64,000 nt of DNA, taken from assembly GCA_017354895.1 (NCBI GenBank), contig CP071495.1, positions 2,339,001 through 2,403,000 of the forward strand. The letters run 5' to 3'. This document shows, one piece after another, positions 55,469-64,000 of the stretch (its first letter is position 1; every line of letters begins with the position of its first letter). Source of the stretch: Podospora comata. Lineage: Eukaryota > Ascomycota > Sordariomycetes > Sordariales > Podosporaceae. The notes under the pieces were generated by a model that had not been told where the DNA came from, ran no database searches, and worked only from the letters and a program-made list of their open reading frames with translations. Position numbers and translations under genes: made by a program.

Positions 55469-56274
55469 ATGAATTCAATACCAAGAATAACCCGGCGCCT
55501 AGCCGCCACTTCCCAGAAACGCTTCTTCACTCCCAACACCCCCCGACGAGCGAACCCCCAGCAACACCCACACTACCACCAACCCACCCCCTCCGGCTCC
55601 AAGTCCTCCAACCCAGAAATGGACAGGATACACCAGCTCTACCGCCAGCGGAACCGTTCAACCGCCTTTTACACCATCTCTGTGATCCTCGGCACAGTGG
55701 CCTTGAGTTATGGTTCAGTACCAATGTATAAAATGGTTCGTCCCCCCTCCCCTTTCCCCTTCCCCCTTTACTAACCTCCCCCCGTCAGATCTGCCAAACA
55801 ACCGGCTGGGGCGGACAACCCGTCCGCGCCCACGGAGGCTCCTCCTCCTCCTCCTCCCCCGACGAAGACATAACCGCCAAACTTATCCCCATCACAACAT
55901 CCCCCCGCATCCGCGTCTCCTTCTCCGCCTCAGTCTCCGACCTCCTAGACTGGAAATTCGTTCCACAACAGCGAGAAGTTCGGGTTTTACCGGGAGAGAC
56001 AGCGCTGGCGTTTTATACCGCGACGAACAACTCTGACAAGGACATCATCGGGGTGGCGACCTACTCTGTCACACCAGCACAGGTGGCGCCCTACTTTAGC
56101 AAGATTCAGTGCTTCTGTTTTGAGGAGCAGAGGCTCCAGGCCGGGGAGACGGTGGACATGCCGGTTTTCTTTTACTTGGATCCGGATCTGCTAAATGATC
56201 TCAACATGAGAGGGGTGGAGAGCGTGGTGTTGAATTATACTTTTTTCAAGGCTAGGTATGATGATCAGAAGTGA
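55469..56274 (+). CDS. cox11: cytochrome c oxidase assembly protein COX11
   Basis: A 250-residue protein from exons 55469-55735 and 55789-56274. It starts MNSIPRITRRLAATSQKRFF, an Arg-rich mitochondrial presequence. A Pro/His/Gln-rich stretch follows, then the single membrane helix AFYTISVILGTVALSYGSVP just before the junction VPMYKM|ICQTTGWGG. The intermembrane-space beta domain has the copper site CFCFEEQRL and the conserved TPAQVAPYFSKIQC. COX11 delivers copper to the CuB centre of COX1 in the inner membrane. The junction is fixed by homology (yeast VPLYRAICQQTG, from memory) and needs an unusual GTTCGT donor; the acceptor CGTCAG is normal. It is convergent with GEP3, with 289 bp between stop codons. 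Confidence 0.94.
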
Positions 56275-56563
56275 AAAAACTCGCCTTCTCAAAGAAATAG
56301 GGTGTAAGATAGGGTGTGAGATATTATTGTTATCAGGTTCAAAGGCATTATCACAGGTGGGGGGAGGGGGTTACATAAAAACATTTCCCCGACCAGAAGG
56401 CAGGAAAATTCCTGGTCGGTTGGCATACAGGAGTGTGGGCGGCACAAACTATGAGATCTCATCTTTTTTGTATATATACATACACGTTACACGTACACTT
56501 ATATTCTACAAGAGGTGATACCCGAAATCTTACATGATCTGTACAACTTTTCCTCTGACAAAC

Positions 56564-59137
56564 CTAACGTGACCCCCCACCACCACCCCACCTCCCCTCA
56601 CTCTTAGCCCCCTTCTTCACCCCCTTCATGCTCCTCCTAGGCCTGCTGAGCTTCGCCTCCTTGCTCTTGAGCTCCTTGTTCACCAACCAGGCGTTCAGCG
56701 GGGGGCGATAGCCGATGAATTTCCCTTCGGGGGAGTAGACGTCGATGACAGGCCAGTTTGGTTCCGGCTCTGCAGTGGTGTCTTGTTCTTCTTCTTCTTG
56801 TTGTTGTTGTCTCTGGTCAAATTCATCTTCCCAGTCATTTTGACTTTCTTCTCTTGGTGGAGAGGACTTCTCATCCCACGCGGCCCAGAGATCTTCCCTC
56901 AACTGCTCGTCAGACATCCTCTCGTGTCTGGGGGTGTAGGCCGGTTTAAGCTTGCGTTTCTCCTTTTTCGGTTCCTTTTCCCGAGAGAGGGAGTTGACCG
57001 GTTCGGGCCGGAGGTCAAGCGTTGGGGTGGTGGTGGTCGCGTCCGTTGCCGGAGAGGTGAGCATGTGGAATGGGTCCGAGGAGGGGGTTTTGGCGTATAC
57101 TGGCTTTGGGGCGGAGGTGTCGAATAACTTTCTCGTGCGGACTTGAACAGCTAATTCTACCCAGCCGACGCCTTCAATGAGGATATCGATGCCCAAAACG
57201 CGGTAGGGGAGTTGATCGACCTTGAGACCAACGGCTTCTTTCCTTGTCAAGGGTCCAGTGCGGGCTTTGGTGATGTCGTATCTTAACTGGAACGCTCCCG
57301 CATGCTTGATCTTCTCGCCCGTCCCAGGGAGGGCAATGTTGCCTACTTTTGGTGCGTTCGGGTCTTGGGTTTGCGTTGCGATGGCCTTCTCGGTGGAGGT
57401 GAGATGCGGGTCGATGGGGGTGAAGGCGTATGCCAGAAAAACAAGCTCTTCGTCTGGGGCGACGTTGCGGGGTGTGATGCGGATGAAGCCGCCGATAAGC
57501 AGGGACTGACCGGGTTTGATGGTTTGCTGTTCTGGAACAATGCGTTGTTTCATGACGAGAGATGTGCGGCATTCAGGGCGGACGAAGAGTTCGATGTCGC
57601 CTCTCGACAGGCCGGGGAGATCGATCAGCTCGCCTTTGCCAGATCCAAAGGGAATCCTGATGGGGGAGGCGGTCGTGCCCGGGAGGGAAGAGACGATGGG
57701 CATGGCTGGGTAGGCGGTCTCTTCTTGCGGTGGGGGTAAGAGGTCGGAGACCGTGTGGAGACTGAGGCCGGGGAGGAGGGTGTTGCGCGCTTCTTCATCC
57801 TCGGGGTTTTCAGTAAAAGAAAGTGGCTCGGCTGCCCTCTTTGCGAAGACATTAACGGGGGCAATCTTCTTCTTGTTGAGCAGCACCGCGGTAGCCTCTG
57901 ACATGCGGTTCTTGGGAAAGACTGCTTCAAAGAGCTGCGATTTTCCAACGTTGACTTTGCCAACCATCCAGCATGCGCCGCCACGCTTCCAGACATCTTC
58001 CTTTAGCTCCTTGGTCCACCATCCTCGCTTGGCGCTGACGCAGTGGACGTTTCCTAGTCTGACACGTTGACCAACCCTTCCCAGGGCGTCACGGAGGGTC
58101 TCTCGAATATAAGGCATCATGGAGTCGACCATTTCCTTCTTGGGCGCCAAAAGATCGGAGCGAGTGACGATAAAGCTCATCTCAATTAACCTGCCACGCT
58201 TATACTTGTGTTGCCCTCCTCTTCGGTTCTGCGTACGTAGGGTGATGTCCAGAATGCTGTGGAGCCTGGGCAGGAGAGACATTGGGAAGTCGGCGGCGTC
58301 AATGATATGGTAGATATGGTTGTATTTGTATGGTGATTCTTCGATGGTCTCCTGGATAGACTCCAGAGTCGGGTGGTAAATGGAGTTGCCCGTAGAATTG
58401 TGAACCAGATTATGGCAGCGATCGCACAGCGGTGGACTTTCAATCTTCTGCAGTTCGCGTTTGCTTGGGGGGTGTCGTTCCTGGGGTAGAAGTGATTTGA
58501 GATCGATGCCCGCTTGTGCCAGCGCGTCAAGGTCCAGCCCACTCAATGCATCTTTGATAATATCATTCTGTTCCAATTTGTCCGGTTTGGTTGTTTTATC
58601 TAGTCCCAAATATTGTCTGATGCTCTTCCGTGACATATCATAGTAGCCAGCTTCGTCGGGGACGGCGATTTGCGACAGGGCACCGCAGCCATGGCATTGA
58701 GGCGGTAGTTTCTTCTTGGGTGCAACTTCGAGGCTCGTGATATCTTCTGGCGCATCCGAAGTATGCTCGAAACCACTTGACTGCTCGTGGAGTCTTCGGA
58801 GTTGTCGGAACTGACATGGCGCATTCTGACGATGGTGTGGGATGGAAGGTCGAGAGTGAGGGGCATTTGCGACAGTCGATAGCGATCGAAAGGCGGGGCA
58901 TAGGTAGAGAGGCACTGAGGTCGGGGTGAGATGCTCGGCATTAAACACACTCCCCAGCCATCTTGAAGACGCAGTCCGGGCCGGCCGAATATGCATGATT
59001 GAAAAATATCGATTTGACAGATCTGACGTTGAAGAACTGGCAGCCTTTGACTTTGCGCAACCCGCATCTTCATCCAAAATTTCTGGACCCAGGAACTTTT
59101 TTGGCAAGGGTTGCGGCCGGCAATCCGGGCTTGGCAT
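56564..59137 (-). CDS. gep3: mitochondrial GTPase GEP3/MTG3-like (YqeH family)
   Basis: Up to 857 residues in one exon. The Met at 58996 (MHIRPARTASSRWLG) begins a far better mitochondrial presequence than the Met at 59137, so the mature gene product is probably 810 residues. A Cys4 zinc finger (CHGCGAL...CDRCHNLVH) precedes a circularly permuted GTPase domain: G4-like TRSDLL, G5 SAK, then G1 GKVNVGKSQLFE, and G3 DLPG. G4 preceding G1 defines the YqeH/YlqF-type permuted GTPases. This matches yeast Gep3/Mtg3, a genetic interactor of prohibitins implicated in small mitoribosomal subunit or 15S rRNA maturation. The C-terminal ~150 residues are charged and low-complexity. It is divergent from mL61 over a very short shared promoter and convergent with COX11. 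Confidence 0.92.
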   Translation of the reverse strand: MPSPDCRPQPLPKKFLGPEILDEDAGCAKSKAASSSTSDLSNRYFSIMHIRPARTASSRWLGSVFNAEHLTPTSVPLYLCPAFRSLSTVANAPHSRPSIPHHRQNAPCQFRQLRRLHEQSSGFEHTSDAPEDITSLEVAPKKKLPPQCHGCGALSQIAVPDEAGYYDMSRKSIRQYLGLDKTTKPDKLEQNDIIKDALSGLDLDALAQAGIDLKSLLPQERHPPSKRELQKIESPPLCDRCHNLVHNSTGNSIYHPTLESIQETIEESPYKYNHIYHIIDAADFPMSLLPRLHSILDITLRTQNRRGGQHKYKRGRLIEMSFIVTRSDLLAPKKEMVDSMMPYIRETLRDALGRVGQRVRLGNVHCVSAKRGWWTKELKEDVWKRGGACWMVGKVNVGKSQLFEAVFPKNRMSEATAVLLNKKKIAPVNVFAKRAAEPLSFTENPEDEEARNTLLPGLSLHTVSDLLPPPQEETAYPAMPIVSSLPGTTASPIRIPFGSGKGELIDLPGLSRGDIELFVRPECRTSLVMKQRIVPEQQTIKPGQSLLIGGFIRITPRNVAPDEELVFLAYAFTPIDPHLTSTEKAIATQTQDPNAPKVGNIALPGTGEKIKHAGAFQLRYDITKARTGPLTRKEAVGLKVDQLPYRVLGIDILIEGVGWVELAVQVRTRKLFDTSAPKPVYAKTPSSDPFHMLTSPATDATTTTPTLDLRPEPVNSLSREKEPKKEKRKLKPAYTPRHERMSDEQLREDLWAAWDEKSSPPREESQNDWEDEFDQRQQQQEEEEQDTTAEPEPNWPVIDVYSPEGKFIGYRPPLNAWLVNKELKSKEAKLSRPRRSMKGVKKGAKSEGRWGGGGGSR

Positions 59138-59309
59138 CGATAGCAGAGTTCCCGGCAGGCAAAAGCGGTGAGCTCGGTTCCTGAAAATTATTACGGGGTC
59201 GCTCAGTAGCTTGACGGTGGTGCTGCCCGCGCGATAGCCATCATCGTCGAATACCCCCGCCTATCACATCCCGCCTGTTTCGAGCCTAGCCACTCGAGAC
59301 ATCTTCACC
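59138..59309. promoter_or_regulatory. compact divergent promoter GEP3 / mL61
   Basis: Only 172 bp separate the farthest possible GEP3 start from the mL61 start (313 bp from the preferred GEP3 start). This segment must carry both promoters. Both products serve mitochondrial translation, so shared control is likely. Confidence 0.55.
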
Positions 59310-60119
59310 ATGGTCGGCGTAATAAGGAGATTACACAAGCTCAAGGCTGTAAGTGTTACTGTGTGCTGAATGAAAGAATTGCTGGACTAATTCGATTTCT
59401 CTGTTACAGAAGGTTCATCTGCCCCCCAGACCCCTCGTCGACTAACCACTGCGCCGATCGTAGACAGCCTACTGTCCAGGGTACAACTTGCTAACGATAT
59501 TCATAGCTCCTTGACATCAGGTGCGGGCCGGGGGCTGCCATCTTCCCCAGCGATGTGACCAGGATACACCTCGAGTTTGCCTATGGTCTGGCAGGACACT
59601 TGGGACCAAGGTACGGCAAATATGGCTACGAGCATAGGGGAAGATATTGACGAGTCTTTTCTTAGGAAATTTTGGAACACAAATCTCCCACGACTGAAAT
59701 TCTGGAACCCCGCTATTCCGATGATTGTCAACCGAACAACAGACGTAACTGGGCCAGCGGTGTTGAGTGTCTACTTCCGCGAACCAGGCTCGATACTGCA
59801 GGAATTGCAGACGCCAAGTTCATCTTTCCACGGGTTCGCCAAGGCCCCACAACCAGCCGAGGGCGAGCGTGTCCTTACGATTGATATGAAGAACCTGCCG
59901 TCCGAGAAAATTCTCGACGAGCTCATCAGCAAGAGTGGCGCGGTTCCAGTAAGACCAACACCGCAAGACGAGGCCGACTTGGCCGAACTCAGGGACTTGG
60001 AGCGCACGGGAGAGATCGACCGGGAAAGAGTAAAGAGGAAGACGGATGCTGAGAAGAGGGAGAAGAGGCTCATTGCCCAGGCGCAGTCTGAGGCTGCCGC
60101 TATCAGGGCTGCGCTGTAA
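59310..60119 (+). CDS. mrp49: mitochondrial large-subunit ribosomal protein mL61 (MRP49)
   Basis: A 198-residue protein from exons 59310-59348, 59507-59610 and 59666-60119. Splicing gives MVGVIRRLHKLKA|LLDIRCGPGAAIF, then GHLGPR|KFWNTNLPRLKFWNP. The middle is the thioredoxin-like L51/S25/CI-B8 domain (KFWNTNLPRLKFWNPAIPM, then VLSVYF). The C-terminus is a long charged helix (DEADLAELRDLERTGEIDRE and beyond) typical of the filamentous-fungal form. MRP49/mL61 is a fungal-specific protein of the mitochondrial 54S subunit. The first intron (158 nt) contains an alternative acceptor at 59408-59410 that would lead to an early stop, so the acceptor at 59506 is preferred. Confidence 0.9.
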
Positions 60120-61162
60120 GCAGCTTGTTGGTGGTGTTGGGGACAGTTGGTTGAGCGTCACTCTGGGTTCGGAAAGAGCCCGGAGCTTGTATATCATCAT
60201 ATGTAAAGCATTACCCAAAAGAACATAAGATTCCACAATGTTTCTGGGCTTTATCTGGGATACTGGAAGTTTTACATGGCAAAGGGCATGGAATTCATGA
60301 GTTTCCTATTCTCCGATACCCCGCCAAGATGTTTCCTCGAGGGAGCTCCGAGCGCGCCACTTATCAAAGATCTGTCCAGACGGTCGACATGTGAGCCGCA
60401 AATCACATTTCTGCAATGGTTCGTTTCGTGTAAGGGATCGAGTAATTGCTGGTGCTACGGCAAAGGGGTGAAGTGCCTTACCCACATCCATATATACCTT
60501 CAGGAGGTTATCCTTGAGATGCCAATACGCGAGCAATATATCTCATCTGCATTACCGATAAACACAAGGCTAAACCAGGAAAGAGGAATTGATTTAAAAG
60601 CTTGAACTCAACATAGGGTACCATTAATCAAGATGTTGGTTGACAGGCTCGTGTGCGACGGCTTACAGGGCGCTGGTACGAGGGAGGACCCCTGCAGCCC
60701 ACACACTATTTCTGGGGAACAGGGGGGCCAGGGGGCTTCGCGCCAAGCCCAACCTGGAAGTGGTGCTCTCGTTCGACGGGGAAAAAAGGCCACGACTGCC
60801 TTGGGGGAGCATCATCCCTTTTTCCCTCTCAGCTGAAGCTCTTCAAGCTCGACTTCACTTGCGCGAGAGCTGCACGCTTTCTTCTTCATCGCCTGCCATC
60901 AAGTGTCTCCATTTCTTTTTGGGGGACACTTTCTGTTGGGTGCTTTCTTCAACCAATCTAGGTACTGGACGGGACCAAACCTTGTTCCAGCACGCACTTT
61001 ATTCTTTTTTCGACACGCTCGTTTTAGCCATTTTATGATTTGCATCTCCATATCAAGACAACCACCAACACCGAGGCCCGTCCGCAACCACCCTGAATAT
61101 CAACACCACCACAAACCCAATTCCTATCAACGAAGCCGAATTGATTAGTCCCCTTCGCCATC
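60120..61162. other. intergenic upstream of PMT2
   Basis: About 1 kb: mL61 3' UTR, then the PMT2 promoter and a leader with TTTTCTTTTTT-like tracts and ACCACCAACACC sequence close to the start. Several short frames are open but none has family support. Confidence 0.4.
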
Positions 61163-63763
61163 ATGGCCGCCGTCAACGACAGAGGCCCTGTCGTCACTGG
61201 CGCTGATCTGGGCGATGCCCGAAGGCGTAACGTCCCAGGCACTCCCCAGACAGTTGCCGTCGTCCCAGAGCCTGATGATAAGAAGAAGGTCAAGAAGGTG
61301 AGCACCAACTGCCTCTATCTACACTTTCTCGGGTGTCCGTATCATCACTGGCAATAGGATGCCCCGCCAAGGCATTGGGCAGCTTGCGCCAGATCGTCTC
61401 CTTGTGGCCATGTGCTAACAGCTTGTGTTTGATAGGAACCGTCCTTCCTCGAGATCCTGGACCAATGGGAGTGGATCATTGCCCCCATCGTATTCACCGC
61501 GCTCGCCTTCTTCACACGTCTCTACAAGATCGGTCTTTCCAACATCGTTACTTGGGACGAAGCCCAGTTAGTAGACCCCCCGTTATCTCGTCGTTGTCTT
61601 GTCGTTGCAACGGTGCCGCTAACCTGACGGCCTGCGACAGTTTCGGAAAGTTCGGTAGCCACTACCTCAAACGCGAGTTCTACTTCGATGTCCATGTATG
61701 TTCTCCCGAGTATTACAACAGCCAGAGCTTTTGCTAACCGGGCTGTCTTGCTAGCCCCCCGCTGGAAAGCTTCTCGTCGGTCTGAGCGGATATCTTGCCG
61801 GTTACAATGGGTCCTTCGAGTTCAAGTCGGGAGAGACCTACCCTCCTGAGCTCAACTACACTTTTATGCGCCAGTTCAACGCCTTTTGGGGTGCCATTTG
61901 CGTCCCCCTCGCCTACTGGACTGCCAAGGAGCTCAAGCTCCGCCGCAATGCTGTCTGGCTCGTCACTCTTATGGTCCTCTGCGAGAACTCATACACCACC
62001 ATCTCCCGGTTTATCCTCCTCGATTCTATGCTCCTTTTCGGTACCGTTGCCACGACACTCTGCTGGGCCAAGTTCCATGGCCAGCGCAAGAACAGCTTCG
62101 AGCCCGAGTGGTTCTTTTGGCTGTTCATGACTGGTCTTAGCATTGGTTTCGTTACCAGTGTCAAGCTGGTGGGACTCTTCGTCACTGCTCTGGTTGGTCT
62201 TTACACCATTGAGGATCTCTGGAACAAGTTTGGCGACACCAAGATGCCAATCTCCACCCTCGCCGCCCACGTCGGAACTCGCGTCGTTGGTCTCATCATC
62301 CTGCCCTTCCTTGTTTACCTTCTCAGCTTCGCCATCCACTTTGCGGTTCTCACCAACAGCGGTCCTGGCGATGCCCAGATGTCTTCACTTTTCCAGGCCA
62401 ACTTGAGGGGGACTGAGGTCGGCAGGAACAGCCCATTGGAAGTGGCCATCGGTTCCAAGGTTACCATCAAGAATATGGGCTATGGTGGCGGTCTCCTCCA
62501 CAGTCACGTTCAGACCTACCCCGAGGGCTCTGGCCAGCAACAGGTTACCTGCTACCACCACAAGGATGCCAACAACGACTGGTTCTTCTACCCCAACCGC
62601 CGCGATGCCGATTACGATGCCGCTGCCGAACCCCGTTTCATTGCCGACGGCCAGACCATTCGTCTCCTTCACTCCCAGACCGGCCGCAACCTCCACTCTC
62701 ACCAAATCGCTGCTCCCATCACCAAGGCCGACTGGGAAGTTTCCAGCTACGGCAACATCACTGTTGGCGACGAGAAGGACCACTGGAAGATTGAGGTTGT
62801 CAGTGATGCTGCCTCCAGGGACCGCTCCAAGATCCGCACTCTTACCACCGCTTTCCGGTTAAAGCACGAGGTTTTGGGCTGCTATCTCCGCGCTGGCAAT
62901 GTCAACTTGCCCCAGTGGGGTTTCAAGCAGATTGAGGTTACCTGCACCAAGGACAACAAGCCTCGCGACACCTACACCCACTGGAACATTGAGTCTCACA
63001 TTAACGAGAAGCGTAAGTCAGGATTATGAAGTGTGACAAGACCCTTACTAACTGTCGATAGTCCCTCCTGGAGACCCTGGCCAGTACAGGTCGCCCTTCT
63101 TTAAGGACTTCGTGCACCTGGTAAGAGACTGAAAACCGGCCGCTGAATCTCGATGACGCATGCTAACTCTGCTAGAACGTTGCCATGATGACCTCCAACA
63201 ACGCCCTTGTGCCCGATCCCGATAAGCAGGACGACTTGGCTTCTCAGTGGTGGCAATGGCCCATTCTGCACGTTGGTCTCAGGATGTGCGGCTGGGACGA
63301 CAAGATCGTCAAGTACTTCCTTCTCGGCAACCCCCTCGTCTATTGGGGCTCGACTGCCGGGCTCGGTGTCTTTGGTCTTTTGACCGTCTGGTACATCCTC
63401 CGCTGGCAGAGAGGGTACAGGGAGCTTTCCCAGTTCGACATTGACCAGATCCACTACGCCGGCATCTACCCCGTCATTGGCTGGTTCCTCCACTACTTGC
63501 CCTTCGTCATCATGGCTCGTGTCACCTACGTCCACCATTACTACCCAGCCTTGTACTTCGCCATCCTCACCTTCGGTTTCCTCACCGACTGGTTCACCCG
63601 CAACCAGAAGAAGATTGTTCAGTACGCCACTTATGCCGTGCTCGACGCGACGGTCATTGGGCTGTACATTTACTTTATTCCCATCTGCTGGGGCATGACT
63701 GGTCCCAACAGGCAGTACGGCTACATGAAGTGGTTTGACACGTGGAGGATGTCGGATGCTTAA
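61163..63763 (+). CDS. pmt2: protein O-mannosyltransferase PMT2
   Basis: A 741-residue polytopic ER enzyme from six exons: 61163-61297, 61436-61566, 61641-61695, 61755-63012, 63062-63120 and 63176-63763; all junctions are canonical and in frame. After the first membrane helix (WIIAPIVFTALAFFTRLY), loop 1 carries the catalytic WDEAHFGKFGSHYLKRE and then the FYFDVHPPAGKLL motif across two splice junctions. The central luminal part holds MIR repeats (LLHSHVQTYPEGSGQQQVTC, LLHSQTGRNLHSHQI, LKHEVLGCYLRAGNVNLPQWG). The C-terminal half restores several helices, beginning with the PMT2-subfamily NVAMMTSNNALVPDPDK. It transfers mannose from dolichyl phosphate mannose to Ser/Thr of secretory proteins, normally as a PMT1-PMT2 heterodimer. 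The subfamily assignment rests on remembered sequence similarity. Confidence 0.95.
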
Positions 63764-64000
63764 ATTCTACCACCAAGGGGATTAGGAGGATGCAAAGGGG
63801 GAAATAAAAGGGATATGTGGAAACATGTATTGTTGAAATGTTTCTTGTGTTGCTGTACGATGTTTTCGAGGCGTGTGTGGAATGGTTGATGGCGCGTTTG
63901 GTGTTGTGTGCATACCTCCTGTTTTCTTGATCGACACAAATGGTTCATCTATCTATCTGGCTTGGGCGCAACAAAATCTGGAAGGGGCGTCTGGGTGGGA
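63764..64000 (+). other. PMT2 3' flank
   Basis: The last 237 bp: PMT2 3' UTR and the start of the next intergenic region. No gene was seen before the window ends. Confidence 0.4.

Noticed and set aside
60276-60605. A 109-codon frame between mL61 and PMT2
   Set aside because: No domain, poor start context and no splice sites; it lies in the expected UTR and promoter space.

Overview
This is nuclear DNA of a filamentous ascomycete. Short GT-AG introns (about 50-80 nt) with CTAAC-type branch points, strongly C-ending codons in the highly expressed genes, and full-length genes for fungal proteins (plasma-membrane H+-ATPase, Nrd1/Seb1-type CID-RRM protein, DUF3425 bZIP factor, opsin-related protein, PMT2) all point this way. 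Gene content and order fit Sordariales (Neurospora/Podospora/Chaetomium relatives). From memory, several of these genes (H+-ATPase, citrate synthase, citrate carrier, opsin-related protein) lie in one part of N. crassa linkage group II; that is recollection, not a search. I found no tRNA, rRNA, CRISPR or intact mobile element.

Layout. 0.2-9.7 kb: DEDD 3'-5' exonuclease (-), FGGY pentulose kinase (+), nucleoporin NIC96 (+) and a small SERF/4F5 protein (-). 9.7-14.3 kb: a four-helix membrane protein (+) with a long 5' leader. 14.3-18.7 kb: mitochondrial citrate/oxoglutarate carrier YHM2 (-) beside citrate synthase (-). 20.4-28 kb: Nrd1/Seb1-like termination factor (+), bZIP-DUF3425 factor (-), DCAF4-like WD40 protein (-). 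28.7-31.9 kb: PMA1 (-). 31.9-43.1 kb: about 11 kb with no gene I can support. 43.1-46.6 kb: a large WD40 protein (-), possibly a Cul4-DDB1 substrate receptor. 46.6-48.5 kb: AT-rich island and a small tandem repeat. 48.5-50.3 kb: lineage-specific F-box gene (+). 50.3-54 kb: almost gene-free. 54-64 kb: opsin-related protein (+), COX11 (+), GEP3 GTPase (-), mitoribosomal mL61 (+), PMT2 (+).

Functional grouping. Citrate synthase and the carrier that exchanges citrate are neighbours. COX11, GEP3 and mL61 form a mitochondrial biogenesis block, the last two sharing a divergent promoter of 172-313 bp. PMA1 and the opsin-related protein are plasma-membrane proteins; PMT2 is an ER glycosyltransferase.

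The most unusual material is non-coding. A degenerate 21-bp tandem repeat (consensus near ACTATCCTTGAAGGCCTCTTG) fills about 300 bp near 42.3 kb, with short degenerate copies near 23.1 kb and, inverted, near 52.2 kb. Also notable are a three-unit GGACC/ATTGG repeat near 47.3 kb, a 21% GC island near 46.9 kb, and an excess of GGTACC palindromes in the empty region upstream of PMA1. Exon boundaries were placed by hand from splice motifs, reading frame and remembered family sequences; they are exact where I give single positions and approximate where I say so.
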